A program made the position numbers and the translations under genes. From Listeria cossartiae subsp. cossartiae (GTDB lineage: Bacteria > Bacillota > Bacilli > Lactobacillales > Listeriaceae), in assembly GCF_014224155.1 (NCBI RefSeq), contig NZ_JAASUI010000007.1, positions 1 to 32,427 on the forward strand: a DNA stretch of 32,427 bases, written 5' to 3'. Under the pieces are notes generated by a model. The model was given only the letters and a program-made list of their open reading frames with translations, did not search any database and had not been told where the DNA came from. Shown piece by piece: positions 17,414-25,099 of this stretch (positions are counted from its first letter, which is position 1; each line of letters starts with the position of its first letter).

Positions 17414-18364
17414 TTAGTAATTAAGTCCTTCTTTTAAAGCTTTTAAATTATCATTCATAATAGAAAGATAATCGCGATTGTTGTCGATATCTTTTTGGGT
17501 TAGTGTTTCTAAATTATGCAGTGTTAATGTTTTTGTGTTTGTTTCTTGTTGGATAACATCGGCTATTTTTGAATTCGTATTTTGTTCTAGCATAATATAC
17601 GGGATATTTTCTGCTTCGATTTTTTCAACAATGGATTTTAGTTTCTTTTGAGATGGTTCGTCGCTTGTTGATACGCCGGCAATCGGGATTTGATGTAAGT
17701 TATATTCGGTTTCCCAGTAGCTATAGGCAGCGTGAGCAGTGACGAAATCTTTTTGTTTAGCAGCGCTTGTAACGGTGCGGAAATCTTGATCAAGTGTCTT
17801 TAATTTTTCTTCGACAGCTTGGTAATTTTTCTCGAAAGTTTCTTTTTGATCAGGCATTTCCTTGATTAATTTATCTTTGACGACCGTTGCCATTTGTTCC
17901 ATATAGACTGGATTTAACCATACGTGTGGGTTGATATCGCCATGTTCGTGTTCTTCTTCGCTTTCGTGATCATGTTCCTCGGCGGCATCAGGGTCGATAG
18001 GTAAGTCTAATTTTTCAGCAGTAGGGACGAAAGTGACATGTTCGTTTGCTAACGTTTTTTCTGCTTTATCGACGAATCCTTCCATACCGAGACCAATATA
18101 GAAAAATAAATCACTATCGGCAATTTTCATCATGTCTTTTTGTGTAGGTTCAAAGCTGTGAGCGTCTGAGCCGGGCGGATAAATGCTATGAACATCCACA
18201 TATTTACCACCGATTTGTTCCGTTAAGTACTGTAAAGGATAAACGGTCGTATAAACAGTTAATTTATCGCTGCTTGTTTTTGTATCACTGCTGTCCGAAC
18301 AGCCAGTAAGTAGTAATAAAACAGATAGTAATGCTGCTAACACGATAAGATAGCTTTTTTTCAA
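17414..18364 (-). CDS. Zinc (or manganese) ABC transporter substrate-binding lipoprotein, ZnuA/AdcA type
   Basis: A protein of 316 aa from TTG at 18364. The signal peptide ends in the lipobox LLTGC with lipidated Cys22, so it is membrane-anchored outside the cell. Metal-site histidines are in DAHSFEPT, NPHVWLNP and TAHAAYSYW, with an acidic ligand near STSDEPS. A His/Asp/Glu-rich loop (EEHDHESEEEHEHGD) sits before NPHVW, typical of zinc rather than manganese carriers. A GTG at 18373 is less likely as start because AGAGGA would touch it; that site is well spaced from TTG 18364. No ATPase or permease gene is adjacent. A Zur box lies upstream. Confidence 0.92.
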   Translation of the reverse strand: MKKSYLIVLAALLSVLLLLTGCSDSSDTKTSSDKLTVYTTVYPLQYLTEQIGGKYVDVHSIYPPGSDAHSFEPTQKDMMKIADSDLFFYIGLGMEGFVDKAEKTLANEHVTFVPTAEKLDLPIDPDAAEEHDHESEEEHEHGDINPHVWLNPVYMEQMATVVKDKLIKEMPDQKETFEKNYQAVEEKLKTLDQDFRTVTSAAKQKDFVTAHAAYSYWETEYNLHQIPIAGVSTSDEPSQKKLKSIVEKIEAENIPYIMLEQNTNSKIADVIQQETNTKTLTLHNLETLTQKDIDNNRDYLSIMNDNLKALKEGLNY

Positions 18365-18402
18365 TCTATTCACTCCTCTAAATCGAAATTATTCTTGTTT
18401 AA

Positions 18403-18408
18403 ATTATA
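18403..18408 (-). promoter_or_regulatory. -10 element of the metal-binding lipoprotein gene
   Basis: The complement reads TATAAT, about 40 nt before the TTG start. The Zur box begins 4 bp upstream of it, so bound repressor would occlude RNA polymerase. Confidence 0.6.
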
Positions 18409-18412
18409 TGCG

Positions 18413-18431
18413 AATCGTAGTAATTACGATT
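18413..18431 (-). promoter_or_regulatory. Zur operator
   Basis: The core TCGTAGTAATTACGA (18415-18429) matches the Bacillus Zur consensus TCGTAATnATTACGA at every defined base but one, and is flanked by AA/TT that extend the symmetry. It lies directly upstream of the -10 of the zinc-binding lipoprotein gene, consistent with repression when zinc is sufficient. Confidence 0.85.
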
Positions 18432-18476
18432 TATAGTCCGAATTTGATAATACCGCATTCTTTCATAAAAAGCAAG

Positions 18477-18505
18477 AAAAAAATGAACCGGCGTAAACCG
18501 ATTCA
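18477..18505 (-). terminator. yidD terminator
   Basis: On the minus strand TGAATCGG, a 6-nt loop and CCGGTTCA are followed by seven Ts. It separates yidD from the downstream Zur-controlled gene, which therefore has its own transcript. Confidence 0.82.
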
Positions 18506-18513
18506 TGCTATTA

Positions 18514-18780
18514 TTAATGGTGATGATGCGCTTTACAATGATGCTCGGAATCATCGTTTTTCTCTTTTTTAGGTGGCACAAAATCAAGCCCACCTTTATG
18601 AAACGGGTGGCATTTAGAAATGCGTCTGATTGCGAGATAGCTTCCCTTTAAGGCGCCATGTGTCTGTATTGCTTCAATCCCGTATGCGGAACAAGTCGGG
18701 TAAAAACGACAAGTCGCTGGGGTGAACCGCGAAATATATTTTTGGTAAAGTCGGATTCCTCCGATAAGAATTTTTTTCAT
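18514..18780 (-). CDS. yidD: Membrane protein insertion efficiency factor YidD with His-rich tail
   Basis: An 88-aa protein of the YidD family, whose members sit at the inner membrane and aid insertion of proteins with YidC. Core motifs are [27 protein letters not shown] and [12 protein letters not shown] with the conserved cysteines. The last 12 residues, [12 protein letters not shown], hold six His and one Cys, a possible metal-binding tail not needed for the family fold. The ATG at 18780 follows AGAGGATG on the minus strand. Confidence 0.93.
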   Translation of the reverse strand: MKKILIGGIRLYQKYISRFTPATCRFYPTCSAYGIEAIQTHGALKGSYLAIRRISKCHPFHKGGLDFVPPKKEKNDDSEHHCKAHHHH

Positions 18781-18853
18781 TACTATTCATCCTCTAAATT
18801 TCAGCTTACATACAGCTTACCATATTTTTGAAAAAAGAAAAGGAAGTGAGTTT

Positions 18854-19327
18854 TTGTTTATTTATAATGATACACTTGGAAACAAAGTGACGATTTATTT
18901 GGAAGAACAGGAAAATAATCCGGATGATGTCCTGATTATTCCTAAAACGGAAGATGGTTGGCTTTTTACAGAACACAAAATTCGCGGGTTAGAATTTCCT
19001 GGTGGGAAGGGAGAGCCAGGGGAAAGCAATTTGGCGGCAGCGAAACGAGAGTTAATGGAAGAAACTGGAGCAATGAGTGATAGCTTTTATTTTGTAGCCG
19101 ATTATTTGGTCGAGTCTAAGGAGCGAACATTTACGAAACGGGTTTATGCAGCCAAGATTACAAACATCAAAACACAAGCTGATTACTTAGAAACAAAAGG
19201 ACCTGTCGTTTTGCGCGGGGAACTGAGCCAATTTATTTTACAGCCAGCGTTCAGTTTTTTTATGCGCGATGCTGGAATGGTTCACATTGTGCAACAAGCC
19301 GAGCGGATTTTAGGCGATAAAAACTAG
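18854..19327 (+). CDS. ytkD: Nudix hydrolase, YtkD type
   Basis: A protein of 157 aa with a complete Nudix box: G at the start, then E after five residues, then RELMEETGA after seven more. Upstream TEHKIRGLEFPGG and downstream YLETKGPVVL match my memory of B. subtilis YtkD, an 8-oxo-dGTP/nucleotide pyrophosphohydrolase also reported to act on mRNA 5' ends. The start is TTG at 18854, with AAAGGAAGTGA just upstream. The substrate is inferred from family only. Confidence 0.88.
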   Translation: MFIYNDTLGNKVTIYLEEQENNPDDVLIIPKTEDGWLFTEHKIRGLEFPGGKGEPGESNLAAAKRELMEETGAMSDSFYFVADYLVESKERTFTKRVYAAKITNIKTQADYLETKGPVVLRGELSQFILQPAFSFFMRDAGMVHIVQQAERILGDKN

Positions 19328-19348
19328 TCAAACAGGGGTAAACTCTGC

Positions 19349-19354
19349 TATGAT
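19349..19354 (+). promoter_or_regulatory. Possible -10 of the DUF2584 gene
   Basis: TATGAT lies 24 nt before the TTG start, with a weak TAGTCA 18 nt further upstream. No terminator separates this gene from ytkD, so read-through is also possible. Confidence 0.4.
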
Positions 19355-19377
19355 AATAGAAAATGGAGGTGGGGAAA

Positions 19378-19620
19378 TTGGGTATGCCACTAGAGGTAAA
19401 CACAATGATCGTAACAAAAGGAAATGAAAAACGAATTTCTGATAATTTCTTTGAACTTGAAAAAGTAGGATATCGAATTTATCCAATTGATGTGCCAATC
19501 GCGGTTCGTAAAACAAAAGAAGGCGAAACGCTTGGAGAAGCAATTCCACGTAAATTGGTATGGGAAAATAATAAAACCATCATTAAATATGAATTAATCG
19601 CATTAAATTCAAGTAATTAA
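19378..19620 (+). CDS. ytmB: DUF2584 family protein (YtmB-like), function unknown
   Basis: A small soluble protein of 80 aa. The start is TTG at 19378, because the excellent site GGAGGTGGGG (19365-19374) would lie inside a gene begun at the in-frame ATG 19363. The resulting start MGMPL and the stretches NTMIVTKGNEKR and YPIDVPIAVRKTKEGE match the B. subtilis YtmB family as I recall it. It contains many beta-prone stretches and no membrane helix. No function is known to me. It is followed after 16 nt by the dehydrogenase gene, probably in one transcript. Confidence 0.82.
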   Translation: MGMPLEVNTMIVTKGNEKRISDNFFELEKVGYRIYPIDVPIAVRKTKEGETLGEAIPRKLVWENNKTIIKYELIALNSSN

Positions 19621-19636
19621 TTTTGGAGGGGATTTT

Positions 19637-20548
19637 GTGAAACGCAAAGTAGGCATAATTGGTACAGGTCATGTTGGAAGCGACGTGGCTTTTTCCCTTG
19701 TTACCCAAGGGATTTGTGATGAAATTGTTTTAATAGATAAAGTTGAAACAAAGGCGGAAAGTGAAGCACTGGAATTACGCGACATGGCTTCGATGACACG
19801 TTCTTATACAACTATCATATCGAATGATTGGGACGCACTGGCGGATGCAGACGTGATTGTGATGGCGGTTGGTCCGGAAACGCTACTTCGGGAAGATCGA
19901 ATGGAAGAACTTGTTGAAACGAGCAGATCTGTGGCAGAGATTGTTCCAAAGATTGTAGCAACCGGTTTTAAGGGTGTTTTTGTGAATATTACGAATCCGT
20001 GTGATGTGATTACGATGCTTATTCAGAAAGTTTCAGGTTTTGATCGTTCGCGGGTGTTTGGCACGGGAACATCACTTGATACAGCGCGTATGAGACGGGT
20101 TGTTGGGGAAGCATTACATATTAATCCAAAGAGTGTCGAGGGCTATGTTCTTGGTGAGCACGGCGAATCGCAATTTGTTGCTTGGTCAACGGTGAAAATT
20201 GGTGGTGTTAGTATCACGGATTATAAAACCGAGACGCCGCTAGATTTGCCAATTTTAAAAGATGCTGTTCGTGGTGGTGGCTGGAATATTTTAACGGGGA
20301 AAGGTTGGACGAGTTTTGGGATAGCGACAGCCGCGGCAGGTATTGTTGATGCAATTTTGACGGATGCGAAACAAGTTTTCCCGCTGGCTGTGTATGACGA
20401 AAAAACAATGACTTACATTGGTCAACCAGCGCTTATTGGTGCAAATGGTGTGATAGCTATTTTAGAACCGAAACTAACTGCAGATGAAAAGGCTAGTTTT
20501 GTTGCGTCAGCTGAAATTATTAAAAAAGCTTTTCATTTAATTAAATGA
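19637..20548 (+). CDS. L-lactate / L-2-hydroxyacid dehydrogenase family protein
   Basis: A protein of 303 aa with an N-terminal NAD fold (GIIGTGHVGSDVA) and the LDH/MDH catalytic set: D148 and R151 (SLDTARMRR) and H175 (GEHGES). The active-site loop reads GPETLLREDR (79-88) instead of the canonical GAPQKPGETR. The substrate-orienting arginine R88 is kept, but the glutamine that marks lactate specificity is not. Likely a 2-hydroxyacid (for example hydroxyisocaproate-type) dehydrogenase or a divergent LDH. The GTG start has GGAGGGGA 5 nt upstream. Confidence 0.88.
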   Translation: MKRKVGIIGTGHVGSDVAFSLVTQGICDEIVLIDKVETKAESEALELRDMASMTRSYTTIISNDWDALADADVIVMAVGPETLLREDRMEELVETSRSVAEIVPKIVATGFKGVFVNITNPCDVITMLIQKVSGFDRSRVFGTGTSLDTARMRRVVGEALHINPKSVEGYVLGEHGESQFVAWSTVKIGGVSITDYKTETPLDLPILKDAVRGGGWNILTGKGWTSFGIATAAAGIVDAILTDAKQVFPLAVYDEKTMTYIGQPALIGANGVIAILEPKLTADEKASFVASAEIIKKAFHLIK

Positions 20549-20560
20549 TAAATGGGCATA

Positions 20561-20596
20561 AAAAAAGCTAGCGACATTCACGTCGCTAGCTTTTTA
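20561..20596. terminator. Bidirectional terminator
   Basis: AAAAAAGCTAGCGAC and GTCGCTAGCTTTTT form a strong stem around a 6-nt loop. It lies between convergent genes and overlaps the stop codon of the minus-strand gene. Confidence 0.92.
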
Positions 20597-20896
20597 GGCT
20601 GTTTTAGCTTTTTTCTTTTGTTTAGGTTTTTTTGATTTTCTGGAAATAAAGCGAACTAGACTAATAATAAGTGATACAACATATTCACCAAATGAGCCGA
20701 TAAAAATGGCAATTGCTATTTCTGTTTGGGACATCCCACCGCCGTAAAAGCTGATGAAAAATACCACACCACTTGCAATTAATCCCATTGTTGCTAGGAA
20801 ATATTTAAACCAATATAAACGAAAAACAAAATCAAATAAACATACAACTGCTAAAAACCCAAGAAAAATAATCAAGGATAGCGGAATTAAACTCAT
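20594..20896 (-). CDS. Small membrane protein, function unknown
   Basis: A protein of 100 aa with three hydrophobic segments (about residues 4-24, 31-52 and 58-82), and a strongly basic C-terminal tail rich in Lys (KSKKPKQKKKAK) that should face the cytoplasm. AAAGGAG precedes the ATG on the minus strand. I do not recognise a family. In Listeria a protein of this kind lies next to metK. The promoter at 20943-20971 supports it as a real gene. Confidence 0.75.
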   Translation of the reverse strand: MSLIPLSLIIFLGFLAVVCLFDFVFRLYWFKYFLATMGLIASGVVFFISFYGGGMSQTEIAIAIFIGSFGEYVVSLIISLVRFISRKSKKPKQKKKAKTA

Positions 20897-20942
20897 AGAT
20901 ACAATCTCCTTTAGTTAAGTAAAACATCTTTTTTATCCATCT

Positions 20943-20971
20943 ATCATACCACAGGTTGGAAATAATGATAA
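20943..20971 (-). promoter_or_regulatory. Promoter of the small membrane protein gene
   Basis: On the minus strand TTATCA, a 17-nt spacer, and TATGAT preceded by TGG (extended -10) lie about 45 nt before the ATG. Confidence 0.6.
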
Positions 20972-21031
20972 GTGAAAAATAATCAAACAGCATTTTTAAG
21001 GGATGGAAATGAATTCAAAACCGAATTATTA

Positions 21032-21060
21032 TTGCATCTGGCCTCCGTTTATGGTATTCT
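21032..21060 (+). promoter_or_regulatory. metK promoter
   Basis: TTGCAT (21032-21037), a 17-nt spacer and TATTCT (21055-21060), 20 nt upstream of the S-box P1. Confidence 0.7.
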
Positions 21061-21080
21061 ATCTTAGAATTAAAATTTAT

Positions 21081-21189
21081 CTCTTATCCAGAGCGGTAGA
21101 GGGACTGACCCTTTGAAGCCCAGCAACCTACACATATATGTGAAAGGTGCTAATCTGTTGCAGGAGTATTATCTTCTGAACGATGAGAG
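21081..21189 (+). promoter_or_regulatory. S-box (SAM-I) riboswitch of metK
   Basis: P1 pairs 21081-21088 with 21182-21189. Conserved blocks AGAGGGACTGACCC, GAAGCCCAGCAACC and AAAGGTGCTAAT are present. SAM shuts down its own synthetase gene through the following terminator. Confidence 0.96.
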
Positions 21190-21204
21190 CAAAGGTATAA
21201 TTAT

Positions 21205-21254
21205 AGCCTTTCTCTATTCGTGCGCGTTTTGTGCAAAATAGGGAGAGGCTTTTT
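21205..21254 (+). terminator. S-box terminator before metK
   Basis: A 14-bp stem (21205-21218 with 21237-21250) ends in five Ts. The AAAGGTATAATTATAGCC segment between P1 and the stem can pair with the 5' arm as antiterminator. Confidence 0.88.
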
Positions 21255-21296
21255 ATATGAGACGTATTTGGAGAGAACTAAAGGAGGAAAATGAAA

Positions 21297-22496
21297 TTGG
21301 CTAAAAACCGTCATCTATTCACATCAGAATCGGTTTCTGATGGACATCCAGATAAAATTGCAGATCAAATATCTGATGCAATTTTAGATGCAATTATTTC
21401 AAAAGATCCGGACGCGCGTGTGGCTTGTGAAACCACGGTGACGACTGGTTTAGTATTAGTAGCGGGAGAGATTACGACGTCTGTTTATGTAGACATCCCA
21501 AAAATTGTTCGTGATACTATTAAAGAAATCGGCTATACACGTGCAAAATATGGTTTTGATGCAGAAACATGTGCTGTTTTAACGGCAATTGATGAACAGT
21601 CACCAGATATTGCGCAAGGGGTAGACGAAGCATTAGAATCAAGAAGTGGTAGCGAAATTGACGCTGCTATTGAAGCGATTGGAGCGGGAGATCAAGGCTT
21701 AATGTTCGGTTTTGCAACAGACGAAACAGAAGAATTAATGCCACTTCCGATTTTCTTAGCGCACGGTTTGGCACGTAAGTTAACAGAATTACGTAAAACA
21801 AATAAATTAGACTACTTGCGTCCAGATGCAAAAACACAAGTAACTGTTGAATATGATGAATTTAATCAACCAGTTCGGATTGATACAATTGTTGTTTCTA
21901 CCCAACATCATCCGGATATCACGCAAGAACAAATCGCGAAAGACTTGCACACACATCTTTTCCCAGAAGTGATTGATGCTTCTTTCTTAGATGAAGACAC
22001 GAAATACTTTATCAACCCAACTGGCCGCTTTGTTATCGGTGGTCCACTTGGTGATGCTGGCTTAACTGGCCGTAAAATCATCGTGGATACATACGGTGGT
22101 TATGCACGTCATGGCGGGGGAGCGTTCTCTGGTAAAGATCCGACCAAAGTAGACCGTTCCGGCGCTTATGCTGCTAGATACGTTGCTAAAAATATCGTAG
22201 CTGCCGGACTTGCTAAAAAAGTAGAAGTACAAGTAGCTTATGCCATTGGCGTTGCTCGTCCAGTTTCGATTTCGATTGACACATACGGAACAAGCGATTA
22301 TTCGGAACAAGAATTAATCGATGGCGTAAATGCATTATTTGATTTACGACCAGCTGGCATTATCCATATGCTAGACCTACGTCGCCCAATTTATCGTCAG
22401 ACAGCTGCATTTGGTCATTTTGGCCGTAGCGATCTTGATTTACCTTGGGAAAGAACCGACAAAGCAGAAGCGTTGAAAAAATTAATTGTAAAATAA
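21297..22496 (+). CDS. metK: S-adenosylmethionine synthetase MetK
   Basis: A protein of 399 aa. It forms SAM from methionine and ATP and so produces the ligand of both S-boxes here. Family motifs are [19 protein letters not shown], the hexapeptide [22 protein letters not shown] and [19 protein letters not shown] at 21297 (MAKNRHLF) is preferred. The in-frame ATG at 21291 sits only 3 nt from AAGGAGG, whereas TTG is 9 nt away and gives the usual length. The gene stands alone between the riboswitch terminator and its own terminator. Confidence 0.97.
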   Translation: MAKNRHLFTSESVSDGHPDKIADQISDAILDAIISKDPDARVACETTVTTGLVLVAGEITTSVYVDIPKIVRDTIKEIGYTRAKYGFDAETCAVLTAIDEQSPDIAQGVDEALESRSGSEIDAAIEAIGAGDQGLMFGFATDETEELMPLPIFLAHGLARKLTELRKTNKLDYLRPDAKTQVTVEYDEFNQPVRIDTIVVSTQHHPDITQEQIAKDLHTHLFPEVIDASFLDEDTKYFINPTGRFVIGGPLGDAGLTGRKIIVDTYGGYARHGGGAFSGKDPTKVDRSGAYAARYVAKNIVAAGLAKKVEVQVAYAIGVARPVSISIDTYGTSDYSEQELIDGVNALFDLRPAGIIHMLDLRRPIYRQTAAFGHFGRSDLDLPWERTDKAEALKKLIVK

Positions 22497-22500
22497 GCCT

Positions 22501-22537
22501 AACCGAGCATTTCATCTCAGAAATGTTCGGTTTTTTT
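22501..22537 (+). terminator. metK terminator
   Basis: AACCGAGCATTT and AAATGTTCGGTT pair around an 8-nt loop and are followed by a T run. Confidence 0.9.
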
Positions 22538-22572
22538 CTTTCCTAAACAGTGCAAAGCGAGTCTAGTTATGA

Positions 22573-22578
22573 TATGAT
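22573..22578 (+). promoter_or_regulatory. Possible asnB -10 element
   Basis: TATGAT lies 54 nt before the asnB ATG. No convincing -35 at the right distance. Confidence 0.4.
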
Positions 22579-22632
22579 AGACGTTGTGAAAAAAAGATAA
22601 AATGATTATCTATATAGAGGAGAAATGTTACC

Positions 22633-24498
22633 ATGTGTGGATTTGTAGGATGCGTACATGACCGCATTACAGAAATTACTGGCGCTGATAAAGAAACCTT
22701 TAGACAAATGAATAGTATGATTACGCACCGTGGGCCAGATGATGAAGGATACTTCACAGATGATCACGTGCAGTTTGGTTTCCGCCGTTTAAGTATTATT
22801 GATGTAGAAAACGGTCATCAACCCTTAACGTATGAAAATGAACGTTACTGGATTATTTTTAATGGAGAAGTGTATAACTATGTGGAACTCCGCGAGCAAT
22901 TAGTTGCTGAAGGAATGACATTTGAAACCGAAAGTGATACCGAAGTAATTATCGCTACTTATGCGAAATACAAAGAAAAAACAGCAGAACGTCTTCGCGG
23001 GATGTTTGGTTTTGTTATTTGGGACAAACAAGAAGAACTTGTTTACGGCGCACGCGACCCATTCGGCATTAAACCATTTTTCTATGCAGAAGAAGACGGC
23101 AAGCTGTTCATGGGTTCTGAAAAGAAATCCATTTTACATGCGTTAAAAGAAAAAGAATTGGACGAAGTGTCATTACAAAACTACATGACATATCAATTTG
23201 TTCCAGAACCAGATTCCTTAACTAAAAATGTCAAACGTTTAGAACCAGGACATCAGTTCACGAAAAAAATTGGTCAACCAATGGAAATTACTACTTATTG
23301 GAAAGCTTCTTTTGCACCAGTAACTAAATCAGAAGACGCATGGATCAAAGAAGTCCGTGATGTAATGTATGATTCGGTTAAAATGCACATGCGTTCTGAC
23401 GTACCAGTGGGTTCATTCCTATCTGGCGGTATTGATTCATCGATTATTGCAGCAATTGCCAAAGAATATCACCCAGCAATCAAAACATTCTCTGTTGGTT
23501 TTGAACGCGATGGTTTCAGTGAAATCGATGTAGCAAAAGAAACAGCAGACAAACTTGGCGTAGAAAACATTAGTTATGTTATTTCACCGGAAGAATATAT
23601 GAAAGAATTACCAAAAATTGTTTGGCATATGGATGATCCACTTGCTGATCCGGCTGCTATTCCGCTTTACTTCTTATCAAGAGAAGCTCGCAAACAAGTA
23701 ACCGTAGCATTATCAGGTGAAGGCGCAGATGAACTTTTCGGTGGTTATAACATTTATAACGAACCAAATTCCCTTGCGATGTTTAACAAAATGCCAGGCG
23801 TATTTAAATCCTTGTTAAATAGCGTAGCGCGTGTTATGCCAGAGGGAATGCGTGGTAAAAGTTTCTTAGAACGTGGAACAACGCCGATGGAAGAACGCTA
23901 TATCGGAAACGCGAAAATGTTCACGGAAAAAGAAAAGCAAATTTTACTTCCACAATACCAATCTGGACATGATTATACGAACATTACAGATCCATTTTAT
24001 GCGGAAACAACGAATTATCATCCTGTAGAAAGAATGCAGTACATTGATATTCATACGTGGCTTCGCGGAGATATTCTTCTCAAAGCTGACCGGATGACAA
24101 TGGCTAATTCACTGGAAGTCCGTGTACCTTTCCTTGATAAAGAAGTGTACAACGTGGCAAGAAATATTCCAGATACAATGAAAACAACCAATGGAACAAC
24201 CAAATATATCTTACGTAAAGCGGCAGCAACATTTGTACCAGAACACGTACTTAACCGCCGCAAACTAGGATTCCCAGTACCCATTCGTCACTGGTTAAAA
24301 GACGAAATGAACGCTTGGGTTAAAAATATTATCAAAGAATCACCAACCGATCATTTAATTAACAAACAATACGTTCTAGACTTACTAGACGACCACTGTG
24401 CTGGTAAATTCGACTACAGTCGTAAAATCTGGACAGTCGTTATTTTCATGATTTGGTATGATGTATACGTAGCAGATAAATACGATTTCAAAAAATAA
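22633..24498 (+). CDS. asnB: Asparagine synthetase (glutamine-hydrolysing) AsnB
   Basis: A protein of 621 aa. The N-terminal glutaminase uses Cys2, exposed after removal of Met1 (MCGFVGCVHD), with RLSIID and NGEVYN in the amide site. The C-terminal ATP-pyrophosphatase domain has the PP-loop SGGIDSS (264-270) and the SGEGADELFGGY and RVPFLDKE motifs. It makes asparagine from aspartate, glutamine and ATP. In some Bacillota, AsnB homologues instead amidate peptidoglycan mDAP; that reading cannot be excluded from sequence. GAGGAG lies 11 nt upstream. Single-gene unit. Confidence 0.95.
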   Translation: MCGFVGCVHDRITEITGADKETFRQMNSMITHRGPDDEGYFTDDHVQFGFRRLSIIDVENGHQPLTYENERYWIIFNGEVYNYVELREQLVAEGMTFETESDTEVIIATYAKYKEKTAERLRGMFGFVIWDKQEELVYGARDPFGIKPFFYAEEDGKLFMGSEKKSILHALKEKELDEVSLQNYMTYQFVPEPDSLTKNVKRLEPGHQFTKKIGQPMEITTYWKASFAPVTKSEDAWIKEVRDVMYDSVKMHMRSDVPVGSFLSGGIDSSIIAAIAKEYHPAIKTFSVGFERDGFSEIDVAKETADKLGVENISYVISPEEYMKELPKIVWHMDDPLADPAAIPLYFLSREARKQVTVALSGEGADELFGGYNIYNEPNSLAMFNKMPGVFKSLLNSVARVMPEGMRGKSFLERGTTPMEERYIGNAKMFTEKEKQILLPQYQSGHDYTNITDPFYAETTNYHPVERMQYIDIHTWLRGDILLKADRMTMANSLEVRVPFLDKEVYNVARNIPDTMKTTNGTTKYILRKAAATFVPEHVLNRRKLGFPVPIRHWLKDEMNAWVKNIIKESPTDHLINKQYVLDLLDDHCAGKFDYSRKIWTVVIFMIWYDVYVADKYDFKK

Positions 24499-24549
24499 AA
24501 AGAAAACCTAGACAGGCTAATTACTAGCTTTGTCTAGGTTTTCTTTTTT
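24499..24549. terminator. Bidirectional terminator between asnB and mnmM
   Basis: AGAAAACCTAGACA (24501-24514) pairs with TGTCTAGGTTTTCT (24531-24544), with further partial pairing inside, A and T runs outside. It overlaps the 3' end of mnmM. Confidence 0.9.
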
Positions 24550-25099
24550 CGATGACAATCACAAATGGAGCATCATTTTTTTGATTAATAAAGTTGTAAG
24601 ATAATACATGGAAATCTTGTTGGGGGATAGCTTCGCAAAAAGTCACAACAGCATCTTTTTCTTGTTTTCCAGCAGGGTGACCGTGATAAATAACGAGAAT
24701 AATGACGCCACCAACTTCAAGCAGCTCCATTAAATGGCCAATGCTTTCTAAAGTGGAGTCCGCCGTTGTCGTAATTTCTTTATCACCACCAGGTAAATAA
24801 CCAAGATTGAAAATAGCAGCGCGAACTGGTTTGGATGTATATTCTGGGATGCGCGCATGGCTAGCACAAACGAGCTCAACTTGTGAACTGGCAGCCGCGT
24901 TTTCTAAGCGCTCTTTCGTCGCATCAATCGCCAGCTGTTGAATATCAAACCCAAGCACATGGCCGTTAATGCCGACTAGTTCCGCTAGTAAAAGCGTATC
25001 ATGCCCATTTCCACAAGTCGCATCCACTACATAATCTCCCGAACGAACTACTTTTCGAAGGGTGTCATGGGCGAAGGGGAGGATACCTCTTAAATTCAT
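24524..25099 (-). CDS. mnmM: tRNA wobble-uridine methyltransferase MnmM (YtqB)
   Basis: A protein of 191 aa, a class I SAM methyltransferase: SAM loop VDATCGNGHDTLLLAE, acidic strand GFDIQ, and a catalytic-region motif NLGYLPGGDKEITT in place of the usual NPPY. It matches the YtqB family, reported in Gram-positives to methylate nm5(s2)U34 of tRNA to mnm5(s2)U34. It overlaps the upstream radical SAM gene mnmL by ATGA, so the two enzymes are made together. rRNA methyltransferase is the main alternative name in older annotation. Confidence 0.87.
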   Translation of the reverse strand: MNLRGILPFAHDTLRKVVRSGDYVVDATCGNGHDTLLLAELVGINGHVLGFDIQQLAIDATKERLENAAASSQVELVCASHARIPEYTSKPVRAAIFNLGYLPGGDKEITTTADSTLESIGHLMELLEVGGVIILVIYHGHPAGKQEKDAVVTFCEAIPQQDFHVLSYNFINQKNDAPFVIVIEKRKPRQS

